A DNA stretch of 64,000 bases from Acidaminobacter sp. JC074 (GTDB taxonomy: Bacteria > Bacillota > Clostridia > Peptostreptococcales > Acidaminobacteraceae), in NCBI RefSeq assembly GCF_022496765.1, contig NZ_VANV01000016.1, positions 62,001 to 126,000 on the forward strand, written 5' to 3'. Numbering within the stretch: position 1 is the first letter of the stretch; each line of letters begins with the position of its first letter. The notes under the pieces are model-generated. The model searched no databases and was not told the DNA's origin. It saw nothing but the letters and a program-made list of their open reading frames with translations. The translations under genes and the position numbers were made by a program. This document shows positions 33,942 to 42,788 of this stretch, piece by piece.

Positions 33942-34734
33942 TTTTCATATAACTTTCTTTTATTTCAGTTAGAATGCCCTTGTCAGAGAGTGTTTGAATT
34001 TGCTCGTTAATGTAATCAATGTGATCTGCTAAAGGAGAATGTTTTGAAATGACAAAATAAACATCATTGACTTGAATTTTTTTATCAAGACAAGTAATGA
34101 GTTCTTCATAGCCGTATTGGTTGGCATCATCCATTACATCACCATAGGCTGATATATAGTAATCTACTTCTTCATTCAGTAATAAATCCAAACGATGTTT
34201 TTCATCCTTTACTTCTCGAAGGTTTAAAAGGTGCTTGTTGTTTTCGAAAGTGTCTCCATAACTGGCACCATCTGGAATTAAGCCTACAAACTCTGATAGG
34301 TCTGCATAGGATGTAAAACTTATGATATTATCAGTTCTGACAAATACACAGACTTCATCTTTAGAAAAGGGCAGTGTATAAATATATTTTTTATCTCTAT
34401 CCTCATTAAAATATAAGCCTACAAAGACATCTACTTTCCCAGTTTCAAGATCTTGAAGTTGTCTTCTAAATGGCTCAACTTTATTTCTGACAACATTGAA
34501 GTCAGTATCTTCAAGTATCAATTCCAAAATATCATAGCTCATACCATATGGTTGCTTGTTTTCGTCCATCATTTGATAGGGATACCAATCGTATGAACCA
34601 ACAGCATATACAGTATTGGTATCTATAGTCTCATGAGGTTTGACATCATCAGATATATTTTCATCTATAACATTTTCATTGACACAAGATACAAGTAAAA
34701 GAAATATAATAATAAGACCAATTTTCTTGAACAT
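33931..34734 (-). CDS. family 3 solute-binding lipoprotein (amino-acid-type)
   Basis: 267 residues with a lipoprotein signal (MFKKIGLIIIFLLLVSC) and a family 3 periplasmic-binding fold: AVGSYDWYPYQMMDENKQPYGMSYDILELIL, FRRQLQDLETGKVDVFVGLYFNEDR, then the hinge LPFSKDEVCVFV. It lacks an ABC permease partner. Instead it overlaps a membrane kinase-like gene by 11 nt, so it probably presents an amino acid or similar ligand to that sensor. AGGAGGATG lies before the start. Cognate ligand unknown. Confidence 0.8.
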   Translation of the reverse strand: MFKKIGLIIIFLLLVSCVNENVIDENISDDVKPHETIDTNTVYAVGSYDWYPYQMMDENKQPYGMSYDILELILEDTDFNVVRNKVEPFRRQLQDLETGKVDVFVGLYFNEDRDKKYIYTLPFSKDEVCVFVRTDNIISFTSYADLSEFVGLIPDGASYGDTFENNKHLLNLREVKDEKHRLDLLLNEEVDYYISAYGDVMDDANQYGYEELITCLDKKIQVNDVYFVISKHSPLADHIDYINEQIQTLSDKGILTEIKESYMKNED

Positions 34735-34972
34735 AGCATCCTCCTTACTGTAGCGTCTTTGTTAATCTAATACCCATGTAAGGTAATTGTTAACTATCTA
34801 ATGTTTGGATGAAGTGATTCGGAACAGTTGTACACTTATAAGCTATGCTTGATTTATACAGCAGCAGATAAGTCTTTATCAGAGGAAATAAGAAAACCAC
34901 TATTATAGTCAAACTAAGATAGCGGTCAATTTTATTGTTATTAAAATCTTCAAATGATGCTAAAGATTTATA

Positions 34973-35362
34973 CTATGCAGTTTTTTGATTTTCTTCTAGA
35001 GATTTTTCTTCCCAAGATTGATAATCTCTGAAGAGTTTTAGGGCCTGCTCTGCAGTCTTGTTTTCAGCAGTTGAAGGATCTTTTAAAAGTTTGCCCATTT
35101 TGATCATTTGGATTTCTAAATACTTAGGGTTGTTAAGTTTAGCCATATGATCATTTCTTTTAGATTTTCTTGGTGAAGCCGACATAGATTCAGAAAGCAT
35201 GAGTAGGATAAAGGAATTTCTCTTTGATTTTGGTACTTGCTTTGAAGAGTTCTTAAGCTCTACAAATAGTTTTTCAACCTGTTTCTTTCGGTAAATGTTA
35301 AAGCCAATGATTGCCAGTACAAATACCAGTACGATGATGCCAATTGTAATCCATGTTTCCAT
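34973..35362 (-). CDS. small membrane-anchored hypothetical protein
   Basis: 129 residues with one N-terminal transmembrane helix (residues 4-24, WITIGIIVLVFVLAIIGFNIY) followed by a basic cytoplasmic domain rich in Lys and Ser. I do not recognise it. GGAGGAAG lies before the ATG. It is alone on the minus strand between the sensor unit and the YdbC cluster. The 238-base gap on its left (34735-34972) shows no gene or clear terminator. Confidence 0.55.
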   Translation of the reverse strand: METWITIGIIVLVFVLAIIGFNIYRKKQVEKLFVELKNSSKQVPKSKRNSFILLMLSESMSASPRKSKRNDHMAKLNNPKYLEIQMIKMGKLLKDPSTAENKTAEQALKLFRDYQSWEEKSLEENQKTA

Positions 35363-35497
35363 TTTTCTTCCTCCTACTTTTCATGTAATAATATGTCTCT
35401 TTTATTATATATGAAAATTCACACTTATGATATAGGAAATGTCTAGTAGATACATGTCATTTGCTGATATAATGGATAAGTAGATAAAGGAGAAGAT

Positions 35498-35716
35498 ATG
35501 GCTATTAAATTCGAAATAGAAGAAACTGTTGGTGTATTATCTGAAAATGATAAGTCGTGGACAAAAGAACTGAATCTGATCAGTTGGAACGACCGTCCTG
35601 CTAAATACGATATCAGAGACTGGGCACCAGAACATGAGAAGATGGGCAAGGGTGTCACTTTATCTTTAGAAGAGCTAAAAGCACTGAAGAAAATCTTAAA
35701 TGAAATGGATATCTAA
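35498..35716 (+). CDS. YdbC/PC4-like single-stranded nucleic-acid-binding protein
   Basis: 72 residues matching the bacterial PC4/p15 (YdbC) domain: IKFEIEETVGVLSEN, SWTKELNLISWNDRPAKYDIRDWAPEHEKMGKGVTLSLEEL. The human PC4 fold and Lactococcus YdbC bind single-stranded DNA or RNA as dimers through a curved beta sheet. The expected role is transcription or nucleic-acid protection. AAAGGAGAAG precedes the ATG, and a -10-like TATAAT lies at 35468. It is the first of three closely spaced genes (gaps of 2 and 1 nt). Confidence 0.82.
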   Translation: MAIKFEIEETVGVLSENDKSWTKELNLISWNDRPAKYDIRDWAPEHEKMGKGVTLSLEELKALKKILNEMDI

Positions 35717-35718
35717 TT

Positions 35719-36273
35719 ATGAACTGGAATAAACTTAGAAAGCAATTAGAAGAATTTATTAATCCAACTTTAGAAGGACGAGTGGAATACTTGGCTTCTG
35801 GTTATCGTTACAGGAAAGACAAGAAAACTCAAGCGCTTATTAAAGTTGACAAAGAAGAAGTCTTCAATATGCATAAAACATTTGTGACATGGTATGAGAA
35901 TGAACAGGCAATCATCAAGGATGAAAACTTTAAAGTCTTCGTGACAGAAGAGGACATCATTGAAACAAGAAAGTCAGTCGGAGACAATGTACCTGAAGAC
36001 CGCCTAGAAGTCATTGCTAGAAAGAATAAAAGGGCATTTTATGCGAAGAAAATCATGAATGCTCAAAATAGCCTTTTAAAGACTGATTTTCAAAAGGCTG
36101 CAAATGACTTTTTATCCGGTAATGTCAATGACTGCCTGAATAGTGATGACATTATTTTAAATGTGCTTGCAATTATAGATAGACGAGTAGGTAAAAATAG
36201 ACTAAAAAAGATGAAGTATCAGATGGACTTAAAGCATCCAATTGTTAGATACTTCTATGACCTAAGGAGTTAA
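35719..36273 (+). CDS. SF0329-like protein of unknown function
   Basis: 184 residues. The N-terminus MNWNKLRKQLEEFINPTLEGRVEYLASGYRYRKDK resembles a Firmicute family labelled SF0329, from memory and not checkable here. The protein is soluble, helix-rich and basic at the C-terminus (RRVGKNRLKKMKYQMDLKHPIVRYFYDLR). No catalytic motif is evident. It starts 2 nt after the YdbC-like gene without a strong ribosome site, so translation is probably coupled. Function unknown. Confidence 0.65.
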   Translation: MNWNKLRKQLEEFINPTLEGRVEYLASGYRYRKDKKTQALIKVDKEEVFNMHKTFVTWYENEQAIIKDENFKVFVTEEDIIETRKSVGDNVPEDRLEVIARKNKRAFYAKKIMNAQNSLLKTDFQKAANDFLSGNVNDCLNSDDIILNVLAIIDRRVGKNRLKKMKYQMDLKHPIVRYFYDLRS

Positions 36274-36274
36274 G

Positions 36275-36490
36275 ATGACATACGATTACACTTTATTGAT
36301 AGAAGAAATAGAAGAAGATGGTCTTTCGCCAGATGAAGAAATTTATGTGATTAGAAAATCATTTGCAGACAAAGACGGCTATTATGAAATCATCGATTAT
36401 GAGTATCATGACATCGAAGATGAATGTGAGTGTATGCTTGTAAAAGACGTACTGAAAGAAATGAAAATGAAAAGGTTTGAAGTAAAATAA
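36275..36490 (+). CDS. small acidic hypothetical protein
   Basis: 71 residues, strongly acidic in the middle (DYEYHDIEDECECML), with two adjacent cysteines in ECEC. It has no recognised family. AAGGAG stands inside the end of the preceding gene, and only one base separates the two, so it belongs to the YdbC/SF0329-like unit. A terminator hairpin overlaps its stop codon. Confidence 0.6.
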   Translation: MTYDYTLLIEEIEEDGLSPDEEIYVIRKSFADKDGYYEIIDYEYHDIEDECECMLVKDVLKEMKMKRFEVK

Positions 36491-36509
36491 CACCATCAGG
36501 TGTTATTTT
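36484..36509. terminator. bidirectional terminator
   Basis: An 11-bp stem AAAATAACACC/GGTGTTATTTT with an ATCA tetraloop. A-run and T-run are built into the stem, serving the convergent genes on both sides. Confidence 0.85.
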
Positions 36510-37342
36510 CTATTGTAGTACTTTCCATAGAAACATTTTCTATAAGCACTCGGTGTTAAGTTTTCAGATGCTTTAAATTGTTTAGAAAAAACTTTGACGT
36601 CTTTATAGCCAACTTGATGAGCTATTTCCTTGACAGATAAGCGTGTATCAGTAAGAAGAGATTTTGATTTCTTTAATCTGACTTTTTGAATATGTTTGTT
36701 AATGGTAATACCAGTCTGTTTGCTGTAGTACTTGTTTAAGTAGTCTTTGTTGTAGCCAAAATGGTCAGCAATCATGATGTAGTCAAGCTTATTTGAGTAG
36801 TTGGCATCTATCCATTTGTTGATTTGATGGATTTTAGCATCCATACTTTTTAGAGCTTGGACTTGGTGGTCGATCTCATGAACAAGTCCTGTAAGGGCAT
36901 AGTTCAGAGCACTAGACTTGTAGTCGTTGTTTTCTAAATGCATCAATTGATTAAACAAAATGATTATACTTTCGGTTGAAGAAAAACTCTCATGAATCGG
37001 TATGTAGACATATTTTTCTTCTTGATTAGGCTCAAGATCTTTTACGACTTCTATATCGCCTTGCATATGGAGCCAGTAAAATGAAAGTGGCTCATCTGAT
37101 GGCATAAAACTTCTGTGATTGATGCCTGGTAGAAAACAAAGAAGATCACCTTTGTTTAGTCTATACTTGTGGCCTGCTTGTTCTAAATAAGCTTTACCTG
37201 AAGCCATAACAATAATTTCATATGTATTGATAGACCTGTCTGGATGCTCCCAAGGTAAATCAGAGGAGATGAAATGTCCACCTCTAAAGTACATAAGGGG
37301 TTTATCAATATTTATCTTTAAGTATTTATCTTTTAAGTTCAT
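36503..37342 (-). CDS. AraC-family transcriptional regulator with cupin sensor domain
   Basis: 279 residues. Residues about 20-110 form a cupin-like arabinose-binding domain (GKAYLEQAGHKYRLNKGDLLCFLPGINHRS). Residues 180-275 carry the two AraC helix-turn-helix motifs (LDYIMIADHFGYNKDYLNKYYSKQTG and LSVKEIAHQVGYKDVKVFSKQFK). The gene is divergent from a glycosidase gene 130 nt away, the usual arrangement for a sugar-sensing activator controlling a catabolic enzyme. No transporter accompanies them. Confidence 0.88.
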   Translation of the reverse strand: MNLKDKYLKINIDKPLMYFRGGHFISSDLPWEHPDRSINTYEIIVMASGKAYLEQAGHKYRLNKGDLLCFLPGINHRSFMPSDEPLSFYWLHMQGDIEVVKDLEPNQEEKYVYIPIHESFSSTESIIILFNQLMHLENNDYKSSALNYALTGLVHEIDHQVQALKSMDAKIHQINKWIDANYSNKLDYIMIADHFGYNKDYLNKYYSKQTGITINKHIQKVRLKKSKSLLTDTRLSVKEIAHQVGYKDVKVFSKQFKASENLTPSAYRKCFYGKYYNRK

Positions 37343-37474
37343 AATCTTTTCCTTTTTTTTAGTGTATCATAAGTCGCTTAAATGGTACATAAGGTGTTAT
37401 CTACAGTCTTCATTGATGATCAAGCTTGTAATAAAAATGAAGTCTTGTTACCATGCTAAAAAGAAAGGATGCAT

Positions 37475-39466
37475 ATGATAGATAATATTTTAAAGATGAA
37501 AAGAAGAAGTTTAAGGACTCATCCAAAGGCATTGTTGTTTGGACCCACTGGTGGGAGGGCTTGGGTGGATTATTTAGATCAAATGCCCGGTTTTTCAGGA
37601 TCCATAGATTTTATACATAAGTTAAATATACCTTTTCTATTTAAGGTGTCAGGACCAGTAGATTTTAAGAGGTGCCAGGTAAGCTGGATGCCGAGTCACC
37701 TTGAAATGACCTATGCAGATGCTGAAATCAGCTTTTCTGAGAAAAAGTTTATTTCATGGGATGACTGTTTGGTGTCCTGTCAGAAGTGGGTCAACAAGTC
37801 GACTAAAGTCATCAAACTTGATTTAGAATTAAATGACAAAGTGATCGGTCAAACATATAAAGACAGTCGGTATCCATTTGAGATCATATCTGACTTTGAG
37901 TCAAACTTAAATAAAAAAGTGATTCTCCCAGGTGAGAGTCTTGAGTTTTATATGGCTGTCTCGTTAGCCTTAAAAGGAGAAAATCTAGATGACAAGTTAA
38001 TAAGATATAGGTCTTTACCCAATGAAAAAATTATCAAAAGTCATGTAAAGGATTATCAGTCTTGGTTTGATAAAGCCCCTGACTTTAAGTGTGATAATAA
38101 GCTCTTAAATAAGACATGGGCCTATAGGTGGTTTATTCTCAGACACAATTTGGCTGATCCTAAATGTGGTCATCTTAAGTATCCATTATACTTTGAGGGC
38201 CGGTCTCATAAGATGTCTAAGGAGGCTTATAAGCCAAAGGGCTGGGAGTTTACCAAGCAAATACCACTTTCAAGCCCCATGCATATCTTAGATGGTAGGT
38301 GGTATCATGAAAAAGATACCCTTGAAGGTATTGTTAAAAATCTGATTGAAAGTCAGGATTCAGATGGTCAATATAGGGTACAGTTTGTTGAAGAGTCAGG
38401 TGGTAAGTATGCCAATTTTATGGGGTGGGCTGTTTATCAAGCTTACTTGATACATGGCAACACAGACTTTGTGAAAGAGGTGATTGAACCTTTAAAAAAG
38501 CAGATCAATGGTTGGATACAAACAAGAGGTTCTAAGCTAGACCACCTGATAATTGAAGACAATCATAATCATACAGGCAAAGAATACCAACCCTCGTATT
38601 GGTACTTTGATGGTTTTCCAGATGATTGTAAAGACAAAAGCTACATTAGAGACTTAAAAAGGGTAGACAGGTCTATTTATCACTACTTAAACATCAGAGG
38701 CATGTGTGATCTTTTAAAGATAGTGGGGCAAGATGCTTCTTTTTATGAGAACTTACTAGTAGGGATAGAAGAGGATGTCCTAAATAAAATGTGGGATGAA
38801 AATACTGAGTTCTTTTACGACATTAGTGCTGCAAGTGATGAAAAAGCCATGGTCAAAAACATTGTAGGCTTTTATCCTTTCTGGGCTGGCTTTACCAGTC
38901 ATAAACATCAGGGAGCTTTTAAATACCTGTTCTCAAGTTATTTTTCAAATGGCAGTTCATTTGCATCGGTAGCGTCAGATTGTCCTGTCTATGCACCAGA
39001 AGGTGGATGGAAGGGGAATTTTATTAAAGGACGAAATGGCTGTATGTGGAATGGACCATCTTGGCCATACACCAACAGCATCATGTTAGATGTTCTTGGC
39101 AAACACGCTAGAAAGGACGACCTTTTTGCTAAGGCCTTTAAAGATTACTTAGAAGAGTTTTCATGGATGCACTATCAGTTTTCAGATCTAGATAGACCTT
39201 ATCTTGTAGAGCATTATAACTCAGTTACAGGAGAAGCATTAAGCGATGAAGTGGATTACAACCATTCCTACTACATAGATTTGATCATAAGACATGTTGT
39301 GGGATTAGATGTTTCTAATGGCATTCATGTCAACCCTCTTGATATAGGTCTTAAGTTTTTTTCGCTAACCAACCTCAGAGTTCGAGGAAAAAAAGTTGAT
39401 ATATACTTTAATTGCCAGGGTTATGACGGCTTAAATGTCTTTGTAAATGGGGAAAAGCACGCCTAG
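37475..39466 (+). CDS. MGH1/GH63-like (alpha/alpha)6 glycoside hydrolase
   Basis: 663 residues from the ATG at 37475, spaced 6 nt from AAAGG; the in-frame ATG at 37469 overlaps that site. The C-terminal 420 residues resemble the (alpha/alpha)6 barrel of mannosylglycerate-hydrolase and GH63-type enzymes: LSSPMHILDGRWYHEKDTLEGI, NHTGKEYQPSYWYFDGFP, and MWNGPSWPYTNSIMLDVLGKHAR with a conserved W-GP-WP motif. The acidic residues of DGRWYHEKD and DEVDYNHSY are candidate catalysts. The N-terminal 240 residues are beta-rich. It has no signal, so it acts on an imported sugar. Substrate unknown, probably controlled by the divergent AraC protein. Confidence 0.72.
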   Translation: MIDNILKMKRRSLRTHPKALLFGPTGGRAWVDYLDQMPGFSGSIDFIHKLNIPFLFKVSGPVDFKRCQVSWMPSHLEMTYADAEISFSEKKFISWDDCLVSCQKWVNKSTKVIKLDLELNDKVIGQTYKDSRYPFEIISDFESNLNKKVILPGESLEFYMAVSLALKGENLDDKLIRYRSLPNEKIIKSHVKDYQSWFDKAPDFKCDNKLLNKTWAYRWFILRHNLADPKCGHLKYPLYFEGRSHKMSKEAYKPKGWEFTKQIPLSSPMHILDGRWYHEKDTLEGIVKNLIESQDSDGQYRVQFVEESGGKYANFMGWAVYQAYLIHGNTDFVKEVIEPLKKQINGWIQTRGSKLDHLIIEDNHNHTGKEYQPSYWYFDGFPDDCKDKSYIRDLKRVDRSIYHYLNIRGMCDLLKIVGQDASFYENLLVGIEEDVLNKMWDENTEFFYDISAASDEKAMVKNIVGFYPFWAGFTSHKHQGAFKYLFSSYFSNGSSFASVASDCPVYAPEGGWKGNFIKGRNGCMWNGPSWPYTNSIMLDVLGKHARKDDLFAKAFKDYLEEFSWMHYQFSDLDRPYLVEHYNSVTGEALSDEVDYNHSYYIDLIIRHVVGLDVSNGIHVNPLDIGLKFFSLTNLRVRGKKVDIYFNCQGYDGLNVFVNGEKHA

Positions 39467-39473
39467 CGTGCTT
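39455..39473. terminator. terminator hairpin between convergent genes
   Basis: AAGCACGC/GCGTGCTT with a 3-base loop, spanning the stop codons of the glycosidase and radical SAM genes. No long T-run on the plus strand. Confidence 0.6.
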
Positions 39474-40347
39474 ATAATGAATATCTATTTGCAGATGCAT
39501 TTAAAAAATCCTCATCCACTATTTTAATGGTTTCATCAATTTCCAATAACATGTTATCGCGGTCTTTAGGTAATATGCCCTTTACATTGGCTGCATTGGT
39601 AGGATGGGTACCGTAAAATGGGACCTCAATGGTGATGTGATTCAGTAGGTGTTTTTCCTCTTGAAGTATTTCATATTCCGTCGCTGGACTAAAGTCTCCT
39701 GATAGATAATCCTTTTCTAGTTTACTACCTTTGAAGATACCCAGGCTTGTAAATCCTACAAGTTTGGGTTTCGTTTTGTTGATCAGTTGGGCTGTTGCTT
39801 GAGCATTTTCTAGTCCCTTATTATGACCAGCAATACCTAACATAAAAATCCCGTTAAATGCAATATCAAAGGTAGAGAGTCTCTCTAATTGAACATAAGC
39901 ATCGTTAAGGTCATGGCCCTTGTTAAGATAAGTAACAGTTTCCTTATGACCGGATTCTATGCCGACCCAAAGTTCGTTGATTCTAGCTTTTCTCAGCATC
40001 TCTAAATCTTCATCTGTCTTATCTTTGATGTTTCTAACGGCACCATACATGGTGATGGTTTTTATATCAGGATAAACTTCAATGATTTTATCAGAGATTT
40101 CTTTTAGTCTTCTTGCACTTAAAACAAAAGCATCGCCGTTAACCAAGAAAATCCTGTCTATAGAAGGTCTTTTTTCTTTGGCCTCTCTTAGATCTTTTTC
40201 TATTTGTTCAAGTGATTCTATTTGAAACTTTGTCTCTTTGTACATGGTACAAAAGCTACACTTATTGTGAGCACAACCAACCGTTACCTGCAACAAGAGG
40301 GTGTTGGCTTCGAGTGGGGGTCTAAAAGTTGGACCTGTATATTTCAT
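39472..40347 (-). CDS. radical SAM protein
   Basis: 291 residues. The N-terminus FRPPLEANTLLLQVTVGCAHNKCSFCTMYKETKF holds the 4Fe-4S cluster cysteines in a C-x4-C-x2-C arrangement, one residue longer than the classical C-x3-C-x2-C but typical of this family. MYGAVRNI and ELWVGIESGHKETVTYLNKGHD are conserved SAM-barrel elements. The reaction is unknown; relatives are annotated only as radical SAM or, wrongly, as coproporphyrinogen oxidase. It is monocistronic, with AAAGGATATT before the ATG. Confidence 0.83.
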   Translation of the reverse strand: MKYTGPTFRPPLEANTLLLQVTVGCAHNKCSFCTMYKETKFQIESLEQIEKDLREAKEKRPSIDRIFLVNGDAFVLSARRLKEISDKIIEVYPDIKTITMYGAVRNIKDKTDEDLEMLRKARINELWVGIESGHKETVTYLNKGHDLNDAYVQLERLSTFDIAFNGIFMLGIAGHNKGLENAQATAQLINKTKPKLVGFTSLGIFKGSKLEKDYLSGDFSPATEYEILQEEKHLLNHITIEVPFYGTHPTNAANVKGILPKDRDNMLLEIDETIKIVDEDFLNASANRYSL

Positions 40348-40513
40348 GTAATATCCTTTCTGTATTCGATTAAAGTATAAGGAGTGAATGATAGAATATC
40401 AAGTACTGATAATTTTATCTGTTACGAACACTTTTGTTCGTATGACTTTTTATTTTTCTAAAATGGATTGATTGTGGCATTTAATGGGTAATTACTAAAA
40501 GTAGGAGAAAATC

Positions 40514-42319
40514 ATGAAAGACTATAATAAATTACTTCAGGCCAGAGTTGATAAAAAATTTAACAATGTGTTGATTGCAACAACTGTCGTGGCTTCCATA
40601 GCATCTGTGATTTTATTTGTTGCTGATCTGCCTATTATTTATGGTGTGCTCAACTTGATGACAGCGCTTATTATGTTTGTTTTTTCAATCATTGCTGATA
40701 AAATCCCGACCTCATATAAAATCATCGGTATGATATTTGTAACCAGCGTTATTTCTATCGCTTCCTATGTGGGTGGTGCCTTTACTTCTGCCTTTATTAC
40801 TTTACTGGCTTTGTCGAATGTTATAGCAGTTTTGTTTTTAAGAAGAAAGCAGAGTATCTTTATTTCATTTGCCTCAATAGGACTTATGTTATCCTTGTGT
40901 GCTTATTCAGTTATTACGAACGGTAATGAAGACTTACTCGATCCTGTTTTAACATGGGGTTTACAAATTGTTGCTTATATACTCTTTGTTGTGGTTCTTC
41001 AGATATCGGTTTATGCAACCAAAAGATATCTTATGGAAAACATTGAAGCCCTTGAAAATGCCGTTTCCCATTCTGAAAAGTTGGCTTATTTCGATCAACT
41101 GACAGGTCTTCCTAATGCCAATAAGTTTGAAAAAGATGTGGTATTAAGAATTGAAAATCAAAAAAGAAATGGTTTTATTGTACTGGTTAACCTTAAGAGT
41201 TTAAGATCCATTAATTCTACTTTAGGTCAAGATTTTGGTGATCAGGCATTAAAATCCTCAGCTGAGATTATAGATAGTTTAAAGCTCAGAAATACAATTG
41301 TAGCACGTGTATCAAGCAGTGAGTTTGCCATCTGGGTGGATCATATCAATGAAGCGGGTCTTCAATTGATGATATCTGACATGATGAAAAAGATTAAAGA
41401 AAAGTCTTTTGATGTTAAAAAGAAACTGGAGTTTTATGTATCCTATGCAGACTTTGTATATGGGACAGATTCTTTTGTGTCCTGTTTGCAAAAGGCAACG
41501 TTAACCCTTGCCTATGTAAAGGATCATAATATATTGGAACATACTGGATATAAAGAAGACATGGATCTTGAGTTAAGAAGAAAAGAGCTGCTTAAAGACT
41601 TGGTTGTTATTGCACTTGAAAATAGAGAGTTTACATTACACTATCAAGAAAAATATGATTTAAGAACCAACCAGGTCATCGGTGTAGAAGCTTTGGCAAG
41701 ATGGCATCATAAAGAACTGGGTTATGTATCTCCAATTGAATTTATTCCGATTATTGAGTCGCTAAACATGTCAAAGGCTTTTGGAGAATGTGTTATTGAG
41801 CAGACCTGCAAAGACTATAAGATGTTAAAAATGAAATACAACAATGATATCACCATATCCGTCAACATCTCTCCATCTCATATAATTGATGAAAGTATTG
41901 TAGAGACAATACTAGATACCCTGAAAGTATATGGAGTCCCGTATCAAAAGTATATTGTAGAGATTACAGAAGATATTATGATTGAAGGCATAGACAAGGT
42001 AATACCAATTGTAAATGCCTTAAGAAAGATGAAGGTTAAAATATCTTTAGATGACTTTGGGACAGGTTATTCTTCTTTAAACTATCTAACGCAGTTGTCC
42101 TTGGATGAACTTAAAATAGATAAGTCCTTTGTAGATCAAATTGGCAGTAATAATGGTATTGAATACTTACTTGAGAACATCATTAGATTATCAAAACAAT
42201 TTGAACTAGACCTGATAGCAGAAGGCGTTGAAACAATCGACCAGCTTCATGCATTAGATGACTTAGGTTGTTATCATATACAGGGCTATTATTACTCTAA
42301 ACCTGAAGCCTTATATTAA
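40514..42319 (+). CDS. membrane GGDEF-EAL protein with degenerate GGDEF, active-looking EAL
   Basis: 601 residues. Six transmembrane helices lie within residues 15-180. The GGDEF domain (about 190-345) has SSSEF where GGDEF should be, so diguanylate cyclase activity is not expected; such domains often bind GTP and regulate. The EAL domain (about 365-600) is intact: GVEALARW, NISPSHI, EITEDIM, DDFGTGYSSLNYL, KIDKSFV and AEGVET. It therefore should hydrolyse c-di-GMP to pGpG. GGAGAAAATC precedes the ATG. It is a single gene; the 23.3-kb HD-GYP protein is another probable c-di-GMP hydrolase. Confidence 0.88.
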   Translation: MKDYNKLLQARVDKKFNNVLIATTVVASIASVILFVADLPIIYGVLNLMTALIMFVFSIIADKIPTSYKIIGMIFVTSVISIASYVGGAFTSAFITLLALSNVIAVLFLRRKQSIFISFASIGLMLSLCAYSVITNGNEDLLDPVLTWGLQIVAYILFVVVLQISVYATKRYLMENIEALENAVSHSEKLAYFDQLTGLPNANKFEKDVVLRIENQKRNGFIVLVNLKSLRSINSTLGQDFGDQALKSSAEIIDSLKLRNTIVARVSSSEFAIWVDHINEAGLQLMISDMMKKIKEKSFDVKKKLEFYVSYADFVYGTDSFVSCLQKATLTLAYVKDHNILEHTGYKEDMDLELRRKELLKDLVVIALENREFTLHYQEKYDLRTNQVIGVEALARWHHKELGYVSPIEFIPIIESLNMSKAFGECVIEQTCKDYKMLKMKYNNDITISVNISPSHIIDESIVETILDTLKVYGVPYQKYIVEITEDIMIEGIDKVIPIVNALRKMKVKISLDDFGTGYSSLNYLTQLSLDELKIDKSFVDQIGSNNGIEYLLENIIRLSKQFELDLIAEGVETIDQLHALDDLGCYHIQGYYYSKPEALY

Positions 42320-42342
42320 AGACTGTCACTGATGGTCTTTTT
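42318..42342 (+). terminator. probable terminator
   Basis: AAAGAC/GTCTTT across an 11-base loop, followed by TT, right after the GGDEF-EAL stop codon. Short stem. Confidence 0.55.
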
Positions 42343-42445
42343 GCTTGAAAAATAGGTATCGTTTTCCTCAAAAAATTTAAAGGATAATATTCTAAATATT
42401 CTGAAAATGATGTATGATTGCAACTATATATAGGGGAGGTTTATT

Positions 42446-42715
42446 ATGAGGAAATGTACAAATGAGAAAGAATGTGCTTTTGCACATTGTGACGATCGGT
42501 ATAAGAGCTTGCCATCAATGGCATTGTATGAGACCAAGTACTGTAAGGGACAGTCAAATGAGTGTATAAGACTCAAGCTTACAGAAAAGTTCGGTAGTTT
42601 ACGTGTACCAAGTAACATGATGCCAAATGGTCTGCCACTACCGGGGACACATAGAAGAGACTGGTCTGAAGTGGCACTTAAGTATCCAAGGTATTTAGAA
42701 AATCGTGACTTTTAA
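42446..42715 (+). CDS. small cysteine-rich protein of unknown function
   Basis: 89 residues with GGGGAGG before the ATG. Five cysteines in the first 41 residues (MRKCTNEKECAFAHCDD...YCKGQSNECIRL) suggest a zinc or Fe-S site, and the C-terminal half is proline-rich and basic. Short proteins with similar cysteine spacing occur near signalling genes in clostridia, but I cannot name a family. It is a single gene with its own terminator, between the GGDEF-EAL gene and the second XRE regulator. Confidence 0.6.
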   Translation: MRKCTNEKECAFAHCDDRYKSLPSMALYETKYCKGQSNECIRLKLTEKFGSLRVPSNMMPNGLPLPGTHRRDWSEVALKYPRYLENRDF

Positions 42716-42738
42716 CGCCAACATTGTTGGTGTTTTTA
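42714..42738 (+). terminator. rho-independent terminator
   Basis: AACGCCAAC/GTTGGTGTT (one G-U) with ATT loop, then T residues. It overlaps the stop codon of the cysteine-rich protein gene. Confidence 0.8.
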
Positions 42739-42788
42739 GTTGAGTCATGTTCAACAAATGGTTGTTAGTCACATGTCCTTTTATTGGT

